This document shows, one piece after another, positions 42,761 through 55,126 of a stretch of 64,000 nt of DNA. Made by a program: the position numbers and the translations under genes. The notes under the pieces are model-generated. The model made no database searches, had not been told where the DNA came from, and saw nothing but the letters and a program-made list of their open reading frames with translations. The stretch's first letter is position 1. Each line of letters starts with the position of its first letter. Source of the DNA: Tiliqua scincoides (taxonomy: Eukaryota; Chordata; Lepidosauria; Squamata; Scincidae); the NCBI RefSeq assembly GCF_035046505.1, contig NC_089821.1, positions 97,166,632-97,230,631 of the forward strand, given 5' to 3'.

Positions 42761-43436
42761 CCTTGCATGAACCTGTGTGACTGCCAGGTACTTTGCTGTA
42801 CTTTAGGCTTTACAGAGCGCTAATGCAGCCATTTATGTGGATAAAATCCCAATTAAGAATGCATAAATAATTTTAAAATGAGTCATTCATTCCACTGTGC
42901 ACTCTGCCCTCCAAACAAGATTTCAAAAGGCAGTGTTTTAATCTTTATTATAGAAACAACACATTGTTCTTAGTAAAGGGAAATGAGAAGTTGCTCATTT
43001 AAAGCTTTACTGCAAACCCTTTAATCTTACAAATAAGTACCACTGGTGAGGATTCTGTTATTTCTTAAAGCCTCTACGGTACTGCTCATATTCCTTGCCT
43101 TATTCAGAGAGTCCTTCTTTATCCTAGGTGAGCCAAGTGAGAGAAAAGGGGATGTCACTGGAGGAAAACAGTGTTTAATGCGGCTTTTTGCTGTGCAACC
43201 CTCGCCCCCAAATCCTGTCTTGTTCTGTTATATATACCGTTACCTAGTTATAGAATGTACCATCATGTATACCATAACGATGCAGTTAATTCCATCCTTA
43301 AGTAAAGCATAACGAAGAAATTTTGCAATTCACACCAGTTTGTTTAAAAATTGAAGGATTAATTTTAAAAAATTGATTATAGTACAAGTAAAGGGACTAT
43401 GTTTTAATTAACATCTTTGCTCTAGATACAATAATA
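42761..43436. other. Non-coding DNA, no recognised feature
   Basis: The 88-codon frame at 43046-43312 resembles no family. Confidence 0.4.
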
Positions 43437-43794
43437 CAGTGTTTCTCAAACTGTCAGTCGGGATCCACTAGGTGGGTCACAAGCCAATTTCAGGTGGGTT
43501 CCCATTCATTTCATTATTTTATTTTTAATATAGTAGACTTGATGCTATCATGTATGTGACTCCATTTGGGAAAATGTTACAGATCTGTACTTTTGACAGG
43601 ATACTATGTATATGCTTTTAACAATGATAATAAATGGGACTTACTCTTGGGTAAGTGTGGGTAGGATTGCAGCCTAGCATTGTTAAAAATTTTCCTGCTT
43701 GATGATGATGTCACTTCTGGTCATGTCAACACTTCCAGTGGATCCTGACAGATTCACATTCTAAAAAGTGGTTCCCAATGCGAAACGTTTGAGA
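43437..43794. mobile_element. hAT element with a MITE piece inside
   Basis: The left end is CAGTGTTTCTCAAACTGTC, and the right end GCGAAACGTTTGAGA has lost its last bases. The flanks CAATAATA (43429-43436) and TAATAATA (43795-43802) match at 7 of 8. Inside, 43636-43678 (GGGACTTACTCTTGGGTAAG, GGTAGGATTGCAGCC) is a piece of the 90-bp MITE family. Confidence 0.65.
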
Positions 43795-43799
43795 TAATA

Positions 43800-44105
43800 A
43801 TAGATATAGAAGATAGCTATCTCACCCTTGAACAATGGGGCACCCAGGTCAGCTTACAATCATAAATTAAAATACCATAAAGCAAATTACAATAAAAATC
43901 AGGATTAAAAAATACGATAAAGAAAAACATTCAAAACCCCACAGAAAAAAAAGAACAGACTATTACTGAAACAAAAGAACAGGAAAAGCAACAAAAACTA
44001 AAGTCGGAAGGTTAACCTAAATAAAAATGTTTTAAAACCCCACCAGAGGGCTGACAGGGAGAGTAAATAACTCAACTGGGAGGGTGTTCCATAGTACAAG
44101 TCTAG
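43800..44105. mobile_element. Unclassified retroposon-like fragment
   Basis: CAGGTCAGCTTACAATC, an A-rich middle with TAAAA words, and AACTGGGAGGGTGTTCC. This composition is typical of worn reptile retroposons. Confidence 0.3.
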
Positions 44106-44107
44106 CC

Positions 44108-44484
44108 TAAGGAATGTGCTGATCCCTGGAGAAGGGGAAAATGCACCCCTTTAAAATCAGAGAGAGAGGGCAGCTGGCTGACAATCCATCAATCCTCTCT
44201 CTCCAGCAGCCCCTCCCTTCCCCCTGAGCATGTGAAAGAAAGGTGATCGCTTTGCATTGGTGAAGGGAGGGGCTGAGTGAAGCTTTCTAAGCTCTTGGAG
44301 GAGGACTGGTTGATGGATTGTCTTCTTAATGACTCTTATCTTAGAGTCAAAAGGTCAGCCAGGTTGTTTTTCAATCACTGGAGCAGAGAAACTTTGTTCT
44401 TTTAATTGATTTGCTATCGTGCATTTTTTGCCATCCACATGAGTGCTTGGAACGGAACCCACATGAATAATTAGTTTCAACCTG
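44108..44484. mobile_element. Tigger-like MITE, left-truncated
   Basis: Homolog of 19878-20292 ending TTAGTTTCAACCTG followed by TA (44485-44486). It includes a segment absent from the other copy (GTGATCGCTTTGCATTGG, AAGGGAGGGGCTGAG). Confidence 0.7.
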
Positions 44485-44900
44485 TACTGAGACCACCACA
44501 GAGGAGGTTTTTTTTTCTCTTGTTGCTGCCAATCCAGGCTTAGTCATAGGTGCCATCCAGACAAGGCCTCCCACAGGTGACCTCAATGGATGAGCCAGTT
44601 CATATGGGAGAAGAGTGGTGAAGAACTTAGAAAAACTGACAAATACAAAACACCACACTGATTTAGCATCAGAATCAAAATGATTCTGCATGATACATGC
44701 ATGATACAATTCCTAGAAAAGGAATGTTAGACTGCTTATATGTCTGCTAGAATTAATGAGTCCTGTGGATTGATGGGGTAATTTCCCTGATTGGGTTTGG
44801 AACTGGGTTCAGAAAAATGAACAGTTTTCCACAAAGAGGATATCTGTGCTAGAATTCCTCCTTCTTTCTGCATCAGAGAGTGAAGGGCTCACTCAGGTTA

Positions 44901-44975
44901 CAATCCTATGCACACTTTTCTGGGACTAGACTTCATTGAACTCAATGGAATTTACTTCTGAGTAGACCTGCATAA
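44901..44975. mobile_element. 90-bp class MITE, incomplete
   Basis: TTA at 44898-44900 precedes CAATCCTATGCACACTT. The partner arm ACTTCTGAGTAGACCTGCAT follows, but the outermost right end is missing. Confidence 0.65.
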
Positions 44976-45073
44976 CCACTTGCAAACCCACTTGCTTGTT
45001 CACTTGTGATAAAGTGAAAGTATCTCCAGATAGCTTGGAAGGAAAGCGTTCATAAAGCAGCTATTGGGGGGAG

Positions 45074-45415
45074 GGCTGTGTGTGTCAAACAAATATGGAT
45101 ATGGCCCATAGAAGCTCTTTATCCAGCCCATGTGATAACTGGGCTCTCCCAGCACCACTATCAGTTGCTGAGCTGCAAAGTAATGCATTGGTAAGAAGTG
45201 GCACTGCTGAAAGGGCAGTGCTGGAAGAGCCCAATAGTCATGCAGGCCACCCTCCTAGCAGCACTGCTTCTGCTGAGGGCAATCCATGTGTTAATTGGGT
45301 TTTCCCAGCACCACCCTTTCAGTGACACTACTTCTGCCAGGTGCTGGGAGGAGAAATGAAAGGAGGCCTCAGAAGGCAAGGAATGGTATAGGGGAAGAGG
45401 CACCCCAAGAGGGGT

Positions 45416-45449
<34 letters not shown>

Positions 45450-45790
45450 TAGAGACAGAGAAGCTGTCAAGGTTCTGGAAGTGCCCAATTAACGTGCGGG
45501 AATGCCCTTTCAGCAGCGCTACTTCTACTGAGGCATCACTTTGGAGAGTACCTCTTAGCTGCTGAGCTTCAAAATGATGCCTTGTTAGAAACAGTGCTGC
45601 TGAAAGGGCAGCTCATCCATATCTTGAAAACAGGATCAAGATTTTGGCCATTTGCAGCTAATGAGTTCCTAAGTGAGAAAATGGTTCTTACTTCTGGTCA
45701 TCACCTACTTAATGACATCACATCCGGCTCTCAGCAGGCGCCATGAATGCTAAGTTCACTCCGCTATATAAAATGAGTTTGACACTCCAT
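45074..45790. mobile_element. hAT-like element, about 0.7 kb
   Basis: Ends are about GGCTGTGTGTGTCAAAC and GAGTTTGACACTCCATG, related to the hAT at 63436-63798. Both contain CATCACTTAATG/GACATCATTAAGC and GGCGCCATGAATGC / GCATTCATGATGCC stretches. Internally a CAGCACTGCTTCTGCTGAGG-type module recurs three times. A GA/CAGAGA microsatellite (45416-45462) sits inside. Confidence 0.6.
45416..45462. repeat. GA / GACAGA microsatellite
   Basis: (GA)n turning into ACAGAG hexamers. Confidence 0.92.
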
Positions 45791-47462
<1,672 letters not shown>

Positions 47463-47590
47463 AACAGCAGCTCCCACACTGTGGGCTGCAACCCACCAGT
47501 AGGCCGTGAGCTGATTTTTTGTGGGTAGCAAAAACTCTCCACCATCTTACTGATGAGCACTGAAAACAGTGCAGACCAAAGCACTGTTGG
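47463..47590. mobile_element. hAT left-end fragment
   Basis: CAGCAGCTCCCACACTGTGG, GCTGCAACCCACCAGTAGG and GAGCTGATTTTTTGTGGG match the left-end style of hAT elements such as 43437. The right end is absent. Confidence 0.45.
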
Positions 47591-47639
47591 AGCAGACCAA
47601 AGAAACCCAAGCAAAGGTAGAACCTTGCACTCTACCTCT

Positions 47640-48420
47640 GCTTGGTTGTCTTCAGCCTGTTCTGAGCCTTGTCACGCCATGTTCCATCACTTGTCAGAAT
47701 GTCTCTTACCTAGTTAGCAGGGGACAATCTGTCACTAACCCCACACCTAGCACTGTAGCCAATAGGTGGGCAGGTCTTGTGATATCGTACGCTTCTTCCA
47801 TAGCAGGCTTCCTGGTTGGAGAAGCTACAGGGACACTAGGGAAGCAGGTTCTGGGCTAGAAAGGGGGTGGGGCCACACATGGCCATATGGCAGGTTCCAG
47901 TATAAAAGGTTCAGTCAGTTCCAGTAATGGAGCAATAGCAGCAGAGTGCAAGGCTGATGGCTCTGTTTCCACAGCCACTAGAGGAGGCAGTAATCCAAGG
48001 AGGAAAAAACAGTATATGGAAGAAATGTATAACCTCTCCTCTCTTGAAGCAAATCTGAGCCAACAGGAAAGGCTCTTCAGGCTGGACTGCAGAATCTTTC
48101 CCAGGTGGATGGAGAGGGATGACCTGTAGGCCCAGCAAGCAGATACTGTTAGTGCAAAGGGAGGAGCCTCCCTCCAACTTGGGCCAGAGGCTGGGGGCCC
48201 CACACCAAGATTGCATGTGCTTTACTGGGGAAGGTGGTACTTCACCAGTAATCATGTGCAAGTTCATAGAGGTAACTTTAAAGGCCTCTTGCTTGGATCT
48301 TGCTGTAAATGGTAGGTTCAGCCTCTTCATGGGATCTTGCTGAATTCTTCTATGCCACAATGCATAATAAACAAAATCTGCGCAAACAGTTCCTCCAAAA
48401 GTTGCCTTCTAGCACTGCAA
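47640..48420 (+). other. Promoter-like block, possible worn solo LTR
   Basis: GCCAATAGG at 47758-47766, TATAAAAG at 47901-47908 and AATAAA at 48366-48371 lie in the correct order and spacing for an LTR or a short transcription unit. The ends are not identified. Overlapping frames here (47911-48360 minus, 47887-48129 plus) have no domain. Confidence 0.3.
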
Positions 48421-48661
48421 AGAAAGAGAAGCTGCATGGTGAAAGAAGCGCCTGTAGATCAAGACACTGCCATTTCTTCTGTGATAAGGTCAAGAGGAGA
48501 AACATGTGGCTGGGTCACCCTTCAGTTGCCATCTTGTACATTTATCAGCGCACAGCCCACAGATTTTCATGCATAAATCTGTCAATTAGTGCATTCATTT
48601 TGCACTGTGTTTTCCAAAACATGAGCTTCATCTTAGATAGCAGTGGAGAAGCCTGGTGAAT

Positions 48662-48666
<5 letters not shown>

Positions 48667-48700
<34 letters not shown>
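48667..48700. repeat. (GT)n microsatellite
   Basis: About 17 GT units. Confidence 0.95.
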
Positions 48701-48701
<1 letters not shown>

Positions 48702-50429
48702 CAAAGAGAGACTGCACCTCATTCTGATGGTATAGACTAGGCCTCAGCCACTAGCCTATAAGTGCATTCATGCATGGGCTGGCTATGGGAAGAAAATATG
48801 TGGAAAGCGTATGTGTGGCACATGTACCCTTATGCACATCTGAATGCACACACCAAAACCAGTCCTCTGCATTTCGCCGAGGAATGGTTTGTTAGTGAGG
48901 ATTAAAAAGGGGGGTTGAGACTGGTTCTCTAATAAGTCGCTTTCATTTCATATCATACATTTGGAAGAGGGAATATGCCTTAATATAGATGGCCTTTTAA
49001 AAATTGCACTGTGGTTAAATACTGTGCCTGAATTGTTTTGGTTGTTTGCTGCAGATAGCACACAGTAGCAAACTTTATCTAGCATTTTTTAAAACACTGT
49101 TTTCACCTTAAAATGTATAAATAAAAGTATATCAAAATAAACAAGAACACGTGTATTTTCTCTAAAGTTAGAGAGAACTGAATGTACGCCCCCCCACACA
49201 TGCACAAACACGCAAAACATATTAAAAAGCCAGAGAACATTGGAAAGATGCTGTAAGGCACTGCTAAATTAAGGTAAATTTCAAACCTAACACCATCAGT
49301 TCATGAATGATGGCTGCTTCATTTAGTAATGGCGTTGTTATTTAGAGGCTGTTGTTTCAAATAACAAGACAATGCATTTAAAAAACAACAAGCCTTGCAA
49401 TATTTTATTGGGTATTAATAGCAGTCTTTCTTCAGCCTTTTATGCCTTTTGCGCTATCAGATTTTTAAGCAATTAGTTTGCAGATGTCACTAAATAAATG
49501 GCATTCGTTCCTTAAGCCGGAACCATACCTGTTAACCATCTCTGCGTATTCTAGCTTTAAAGCTGGGCTTGATGTGCACAGCATGCTCAAAAACTGTACT
49601 CACAGTTCAAATGAGCTGGATTACAGACCATGACCACCGAGACCCTCACATGACAAAGCCTTTGTGTAATTAATATGCAGGGTAAAATGCTCCCTGGACG
49701 GCTGCTAAAGCGATTTAAATCATGCACATAAAAAATGTAATCACAAATTTAGCATGGTGGACATTGTAGTCACACTGTGCTTGATTGCATAGAAGGTTCC
49801 AAGTGTGTTTTAAATGTCCTTTAAGATTGAGATTAGGACTTGTACTTACAAGATGCATATTAATCTAAAACTCAACATTTTTCAGTGTGGGATCACAGTA
49901 GGAGAACATTATGAGCAATAGAGGTTCATTCTAATCCCAGTAGGTAATTACACTTTGAAATAATATTCTTTAATTAAATCTTGTTTGCAGTTGATTGATT
50001 TAAACACTAAATCTAAAAACCTAAATTTGAGTTTTTATCAATTTTTGATGCTTATTGCACAGAACTTGAGCTTTAATTGATGTTTCTGAAGTTTTTAAAG
50101 CCCTTGTCTGCCGTATCCTAGCTGAATTTAGTGCAATTACCATTTTTTTCTCGTCCTTCTCTTCTTCTGCACTGCAGATAACTTTCCTTATATGCCTGAT
50201 AACTTTAGGTATTTGAAAGTCCGTGATATTGGTGTGTTTGCTATAGAAGAATGCTAATATTTCACGTTGGTCTCCTTAAATAAAAAAACATATTACACAC
50301 AAGATGAACTGTTTGTTGCAAATCCCTTGGGATCCCTTGTAATAAATACTAGGATATGGGAATGTGCCTCATTCACCACCAAGCTATGAGGCAGATACAC
50401 AGAGTCTCTCGTGATCTTCATAAGCTTCA
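48701..50429. other. Repeat-poor island, candidate conserved non-coding element(s)
   Basis: No transposon recognised from about 48.7 to 50.4 kb. The stretch 49490-50270 is dense in AATTA, TTAATTAAAT, TGATTGATTTAA, TGTGTAATTAATATGC and CTTTAAAGC-like words, which suit homeodomain or TALE binding. No frame is present. Confidence 0.4.
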
Positions 50430-50628
50430 GGCGCAATCCTAACCCCTTATGTCAGTGCTTTCCAGCACTGACATCAGGACAATGCAGCTCCGAGGTAAGG
50501 GAACAAACATTCCCTTACTTTGAGGAGGCCTCCGTGAGTAACACCCAACTCATTATGCAGCATACGTCCCATTGGCACTGCTATGCTAGTGCTGGAAAGC
50601 ACAGACATAAGGGGTTAGGATTGTGCCC
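50430..50628. mobile_element. Harbinger-like MITE, foldback class, about 199 bp
   Basis: Nearly the same arrangement as 7688-7888: GGCGCAATCCTAACCCC, TTATGTCAGTGCTTTCCAGC, AAACATTCCCTTACTTTGAGG and GGGGTTAGGATTGTGCCC. No matching 3-bp flanks. Confidence 0.82.
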
Positions 50629-51477
50629 TACCTATCTCATGTGGTGGGTTCAATTTAGGATGGGAAAAACTGAGTTTGCTCACTGAAGTGAATCACAGAA
50701 ACAATCTTGCTGACAGAAGCGCATCTTTGCTCCTCTTTATTTTTGACATGCTCACCAAGAGAAGGAAGCCAAAGCCTCTGGCACAGGTCTGGGCCTCCCA
50801 CAATCTCCTCTACATCCACCATTCCCTAAAGAGTTTTTTCCTGAGGGGTTCCAGAATATATTGTCATAACAGTATTGTTTAGTTCTCTTTTCCTCATGAG
50901 AAGGAAAATTCAAGGCTGCATTTCCATGTGATGTTCAAAGGACTTGACACTTATTGGCATCCACGTAATAATTAGCTTACCATATAATTACCAGATGACA
51001 GGCTGAGATTGTAATATAGCAGATATTGTGGAGCAGAAACAAGCACGCGGGCAAGTATCATTGCAACAGGAGGCCAGCAACCCTAAATGAAGTCCCAACC
51101 AAAGCCAAATTATTCCTTTCAAGTATCCGCACATACTCTTTGTGTTCTTCAACGGGATGAAATACTTTCTTTTCAGCTCATGAAGGAAAGATAGGGTAAG
51201 GAAATGGAATGAGATGACAAAAACTCATACCTGAGGCTTCCCCGCAGACTTAAACTGTGCTTCTGGCAAACTGGAAGCACATTTTCTGACCTCGTTGGGA
51301 GTCTCTGTGAGACTTTCGCGTGGTCCCGAGGCTTGCGAAGCTTCGTGCCCAGGGCATTTGCCCCTTTCAAAAAATGGCAGGTTCATTACAGCCCATAGCT
51401 CCTAGTGAGGCACACATGGGATAAGAAGTGGAGGAATCACAGCCTGTAGCCGACTATGAAACATGAGCTGAAACAAA
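50629..51477. other. Non-coding DNA, no recognised feature
   Basis: Nothing recognised. Confidence 0.4.
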
Positions 51478-51479
51478 TA

Positions 51480-51839
51480 CAGGTCATGACTCGTTATCCA
51501 CTGGGGTTCTGTTCCGGAACCCCCAGTTGATTAAAAAAAATAAGTGGATACCAAATCAGTGAAAAAACAGCTTTAAAGACCACTTCCGGGTTTCTTGCTC
51601 CTTCGTTGTTGCATTGTTGCTCCTTCAATGCATTGGTATAGATGCTATACTGCACTCAGTCACTAGATGGGGTGACTAATGGAATCTAGTGGAAAGAAAT
51701 TATAATTATTTAACAGCAAGAAGGTGGGAAATTGGATTTTGGTACTTTTTTTTCCTTGTTGCATTTAAAGGTGGGCCTTGGCATTAGTCGTGAGTCAAAT
51801 CAGTGCATACCAAATCAGTGGACAGCAAGGTCTCACCTG
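51480..51839. mobile_element. Tigger-like MITE, 360 bp, TA duplication
   Basis: TA at 51478-51479 and 51840-51841. The left end is CAGGTCATGACTCGTTATCC and the right end GGACAGCAAGGTCTCACCTG. CTGTTCCGGAACCCCCAG and the paired GTGGATACCAAATCAGTG / GTGCATACCAAATCAGTG are pogo/Tigger-style subterminal repeats. No transposase. Confidence 0.85.
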
Positions 51840-51949
51840 TATTAAGCTAAATTTTCAGAATATGAATATTAAGTATTCAAACCAACTTAACTAATATTCA
51901 AATCCAAATTGGAAATCTGGAAAATACATTTTGTGACAACGTTGCATCT

Positions 51950-52171
51950 ACCAGTCCCAACTCCCTCCCCTGGAACGCCTCCTCCCTGCCATCTTCCCAC
52001 CCTCCCTCTTCCCCGCCTCCCCTCACACGTCTTCCTCACCTCCCCTCACACCTGCACCTACCTCACCGCTGCTCAGCCAACCGGCTACCACCGGCGGAGC
52101 ACCGGCTCTGGGGCTCGCATATGTGCCTTATGGCAGTTTGCGGTGAGCGTGCTGAGCTCAGGATTGGGCTC
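51950..52171. mobile_element. Long-class Harbinger-like MITE, right half
   Basis: The end GAGCTCAGGATTGGGCTC is followed by TTA (52172-52174). The C-rich interior CTCCCCTGGAACGCCTCC recalls CCCAGGAACGCCTCCC in the 5381-5934 copy. Confidence 0.6.
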
Positions 52172-52174
52172 TTA

Positions 52175-53379
52175 ATTGGCTGCATTTTATTCTTGATTAT
52201 TTGAGCAGTTTTTCAATCTGTCACGAGAGCTTAGCTGAAGAAAAGCAACAATATAATTCATACCACAGTCCTGCAACTCTGAAAAAGGATACCCAGTGGA
52301 TAGGCATGTAAACCAGATGATCCAGCAGGTCAAGTAATTTCACAAATAGTTGCAAATTTAAACATGATCCTTGAAATATGCATCCATATAACCAGGCTGT
52401 TCACAGACAACAATGTTATAACCAAATTTTGAGCATTCCCATCTCTTACACTCTGAGCTGAACTCTCACTATATAATTTTGCATAGTTTACATTGCAATT
52501 CACACAGGCAAGGGGGTGGAAAAATGGGTTTGGATTAAGATTCCACAGTTCAGTATAATGCAATCATGTGTGGGTAGTATGGTAAATTAAATTCATGATC
52601 CTATACATTTAATAACATAAAATTCACATCTTACCACCGTTGCATTTGTCATTTTGTGGAAAAACAAACTAGCATGTGAAATGTTTTATTAAGATGACTG
52701 GGCTGTTGAGAGAAATGATTAAGTCGCTATAAGAGCAAAGACAGACCACAAGACCTCATTCATTGTAGCACCAATATTAATCACACACATAATATAGGTG
52801 TCTCACTATAAGCCACATTCCCTTAAAATATATATTACACATCCTGGGGGCAAACAATAGCACAACACACGTGAAATAAATCCCTCAAAAGCCATGGTGG
52901 CTAGGAGAAAATCATTTATATGCTGACAGATTAATGTACTTCCTTCTTATGCATAATAGATGAAAATATTTACAACAATATCAGGAAGAACTAGAGAAAA
53001 TTAAACCTCACTAATCAACATGCTCCAACCAGGACTTAAGCTTCTCTCTGAATTTTATAGTATTGTCAAAAATTCTTACCAAGAAATAAATATTTCTCAT
53101 TGAACTGAGCCATGGACACTCATCACAAAAGATTTGTTTTTAATTAATTTATGCGTGCTAAAAAGAAAGCGACTGCTTTGATACAATAGAGAGGGAAAAG
53201 CCCTGTCAAGCCATCCTAGTGATATAATAGACAGTTTGGAGAATGAAATGCTAGGACTATTGGAAAGGGATAAGGTAAACTATGTCTTCTAACTGGAGAA
53301 AACAATGGTTGTAAAACTGAATTCAAAGGACTTCGATGTTACCACACATACCATCAATACAGGGATAGATATAGACATC
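52175..53379. other. Non-coding DNA, no recognised feature
   Basis: AT-rich, no recognised repeats or exons. Confidence 0.4.
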
Positions 53380-53770
53380 AGGGGACATCCATTAGAATTG
53401 AGTGTTGGGAAGGTAAGAACAGACAAAAGAAAATATTTCTTTACCCAGTGTATAATTTGCCAGTGCCATAGGATGTGGTGATGGCATCTAGCCTAGATGC
53501 CTTTAAAAGGGGATTGGACAGATTTCTGGAGGAAAACTCCATCACAGGTTACAAGCCATGATGGTGATGTGCAACCTCCTGGTTTTAGAAGTAGGCTACT
53601 TCAGAATGAAAGTTGCAAGAGAGTGGCAACAAGATGCAGGTCTCTGGTTGTTTTGTTTGCTGCCTGAGGCATTTGGTGGGCCACTGTGAGATACAGGAGA
53701 CTGGACTAGATGGGCTTTTGGCCTGATTAACCATGGCTCTTCTTCTGTTCTTATGTTTTTAAGTTCTTAT
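53380..53770 (+). mobile_element. CR1 LINE 3' end, 390 bp
   Basis: Plus-strand copy. It contains GGACATCCATTAGAATTG, AGACAAAAGAAAATATTTC, AAAAGGGGATTGGACAG, GGACTAGATGGGC and a terminal TTCTTATG. It corresponds to the C-terminal coding tail plus 3' UTR of the 41492-42760 family and ends at a GA microsatellite. Confidence 0.9.

Positions 53771-53771
<1 letters not shown>

Positions 53772-53815
<44 letters not shown>
53772..53815. repeat. (GA)n microsatellite
   Basis: About 21 GA units immediately after the CR1 3' end. Confidence 0.96.
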
Positions 53816-53818
<3 letters not shown>

Positions 53819-54242
53819 AACTAAACATGTGGCTATTCATGTCCACAGTCCTCCACCCCAAGACGTATACGTCCCCAAAACAGCTATCTGCAAGACATAG
53901 ACATGGGGGCACTGCATTTTTGGGAGTGGGTTTTGTCAGGGAAATGGTGCAACAGGAAAAGTCCAATGTCCTCCTCCCCATGCAACCAGAATTGAGGATC
54001 TCCATGCTGACTTTTAGTTAGTTGGTCAGAAGTTTTTAGTCCTTTGGCCCATGAAATTTTCCCATTGAAATCCCCAAAACAGTCATGTTCACCAAAGGTG
54101 TCACTGAAGTGTATGGCACTCTCAGGGGTAAACAGGCTCTTCTGGAAGAATTGTCAGCAATAAAAATCAATGCATGAGTAAAAGTGAGTTAACTGTCTTC
54201 AAGTACAACCTGCAGATCCCTCTTTCTTTCCACCCAGACCAC
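53816..54242. other. Non-coding DNA, no recognised feature
   Basis: Nothing recognised. Confidence 0.4.
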
Positions 54243-54340
54243 AGCAGTTCTCAAACTTTTGGTTACCTGGAGGCCTTTCCATTTTTAATAATGGTATTGG
54301 AGAGCCTCAGGGCTCTAAAAAGCACCCACTGAGAAAAGCT
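54243..54340. mobile_element. hAT left-end remnant
   Basis: CAGCAGTTCTCAAACTTTTGG resembles the CAGTGGTTCTCAAACTTTT terminus at 61538. The rest is decayed. Confidence 0.4.
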
Positions 54341-54558
54341 GAACTAGGAAGACACCCTACATCAAGCTTCTGTTCAGGACCCTGCCAGGGACCTATATAT
54401 AACCTTATAAATACATCAATTAAGTTACAAACACCTGTGGTGGGCTGGAGTTCAGGTGTCAATGCATAAATCATCAGTGAGGCTATCGTTTGAAGCACAG
54501 TCAGTGAACCTTAACTCTCTGAGAAAATATGTATCCAAATAAATTCTAAAGTGAATTA

Positions 54559-55123
54559 CAGCCCAATCTTATACTTAGCATGAGGCACCGGACAATACCT
54601 ATACCCCCTCTGCAATGGCACTGACTGCTGTAAATCAGTCAAAAGACAGTCGCAAAAGACAGTCCAATAGTGTATGATGTAGCGTACTGCCAGGAGTGCC
54701 AGCAGGAAGGACTGTGCCTTCCTGCCCCCATCACTGGTGGTTTCCTACTCACCAGAGCAGGAAAGATGATGGGAGAGGTGGGAGGGTGAAATGGAAGTGG
54801 GGACAGGCAAAACAGGGTGGGGAAAGGCAGGGAGGGGTGAAGCATAGGCAGATTGGGTCCTGAGAGAGGGGAAGTGTCACCAGCATTGCCGATATCCCCC
54901 CTTCTTGGGCCTGATCCTGCAGCACAGTTCAATGTGAACCTACGCCAGTCTGAGTAGACCCACCAGTGCCGTGGAGGTTTACCTCTGGGTAAGGGAACGA
55001 TTGTCCCTAGAGGAGTTCTCCCTAGAGGAGACCACCTGGACTGCCTCCTCTACCATAGGATGCAGCGATCACCATTTTGGCACTGTTGCATCAATGGGTG
55101 GTGGAAGGAACAGAACTGAGTCC
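54559..55123. mobile_element. Long Harbinger-like MITE, 565 bp
   Basis: TTA at 54556-54558 and 55124-55126. The left end is CAGCCCAATCTTATAC and the right end CAGAACTGAGTCC is worn. Interior order: GCCAGGAGTGCCAGCAGG, a purine-rich GGGAGAGGTGGGAGGG section, CTTGGGCCTGATCCTG, GTAAGGGAACGATTGTCCC and ACCATAGGATGCAGCG. It is collinear with 60471-60984. Confidence 0.72.
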
Positions 55124-55126
55124 TTA

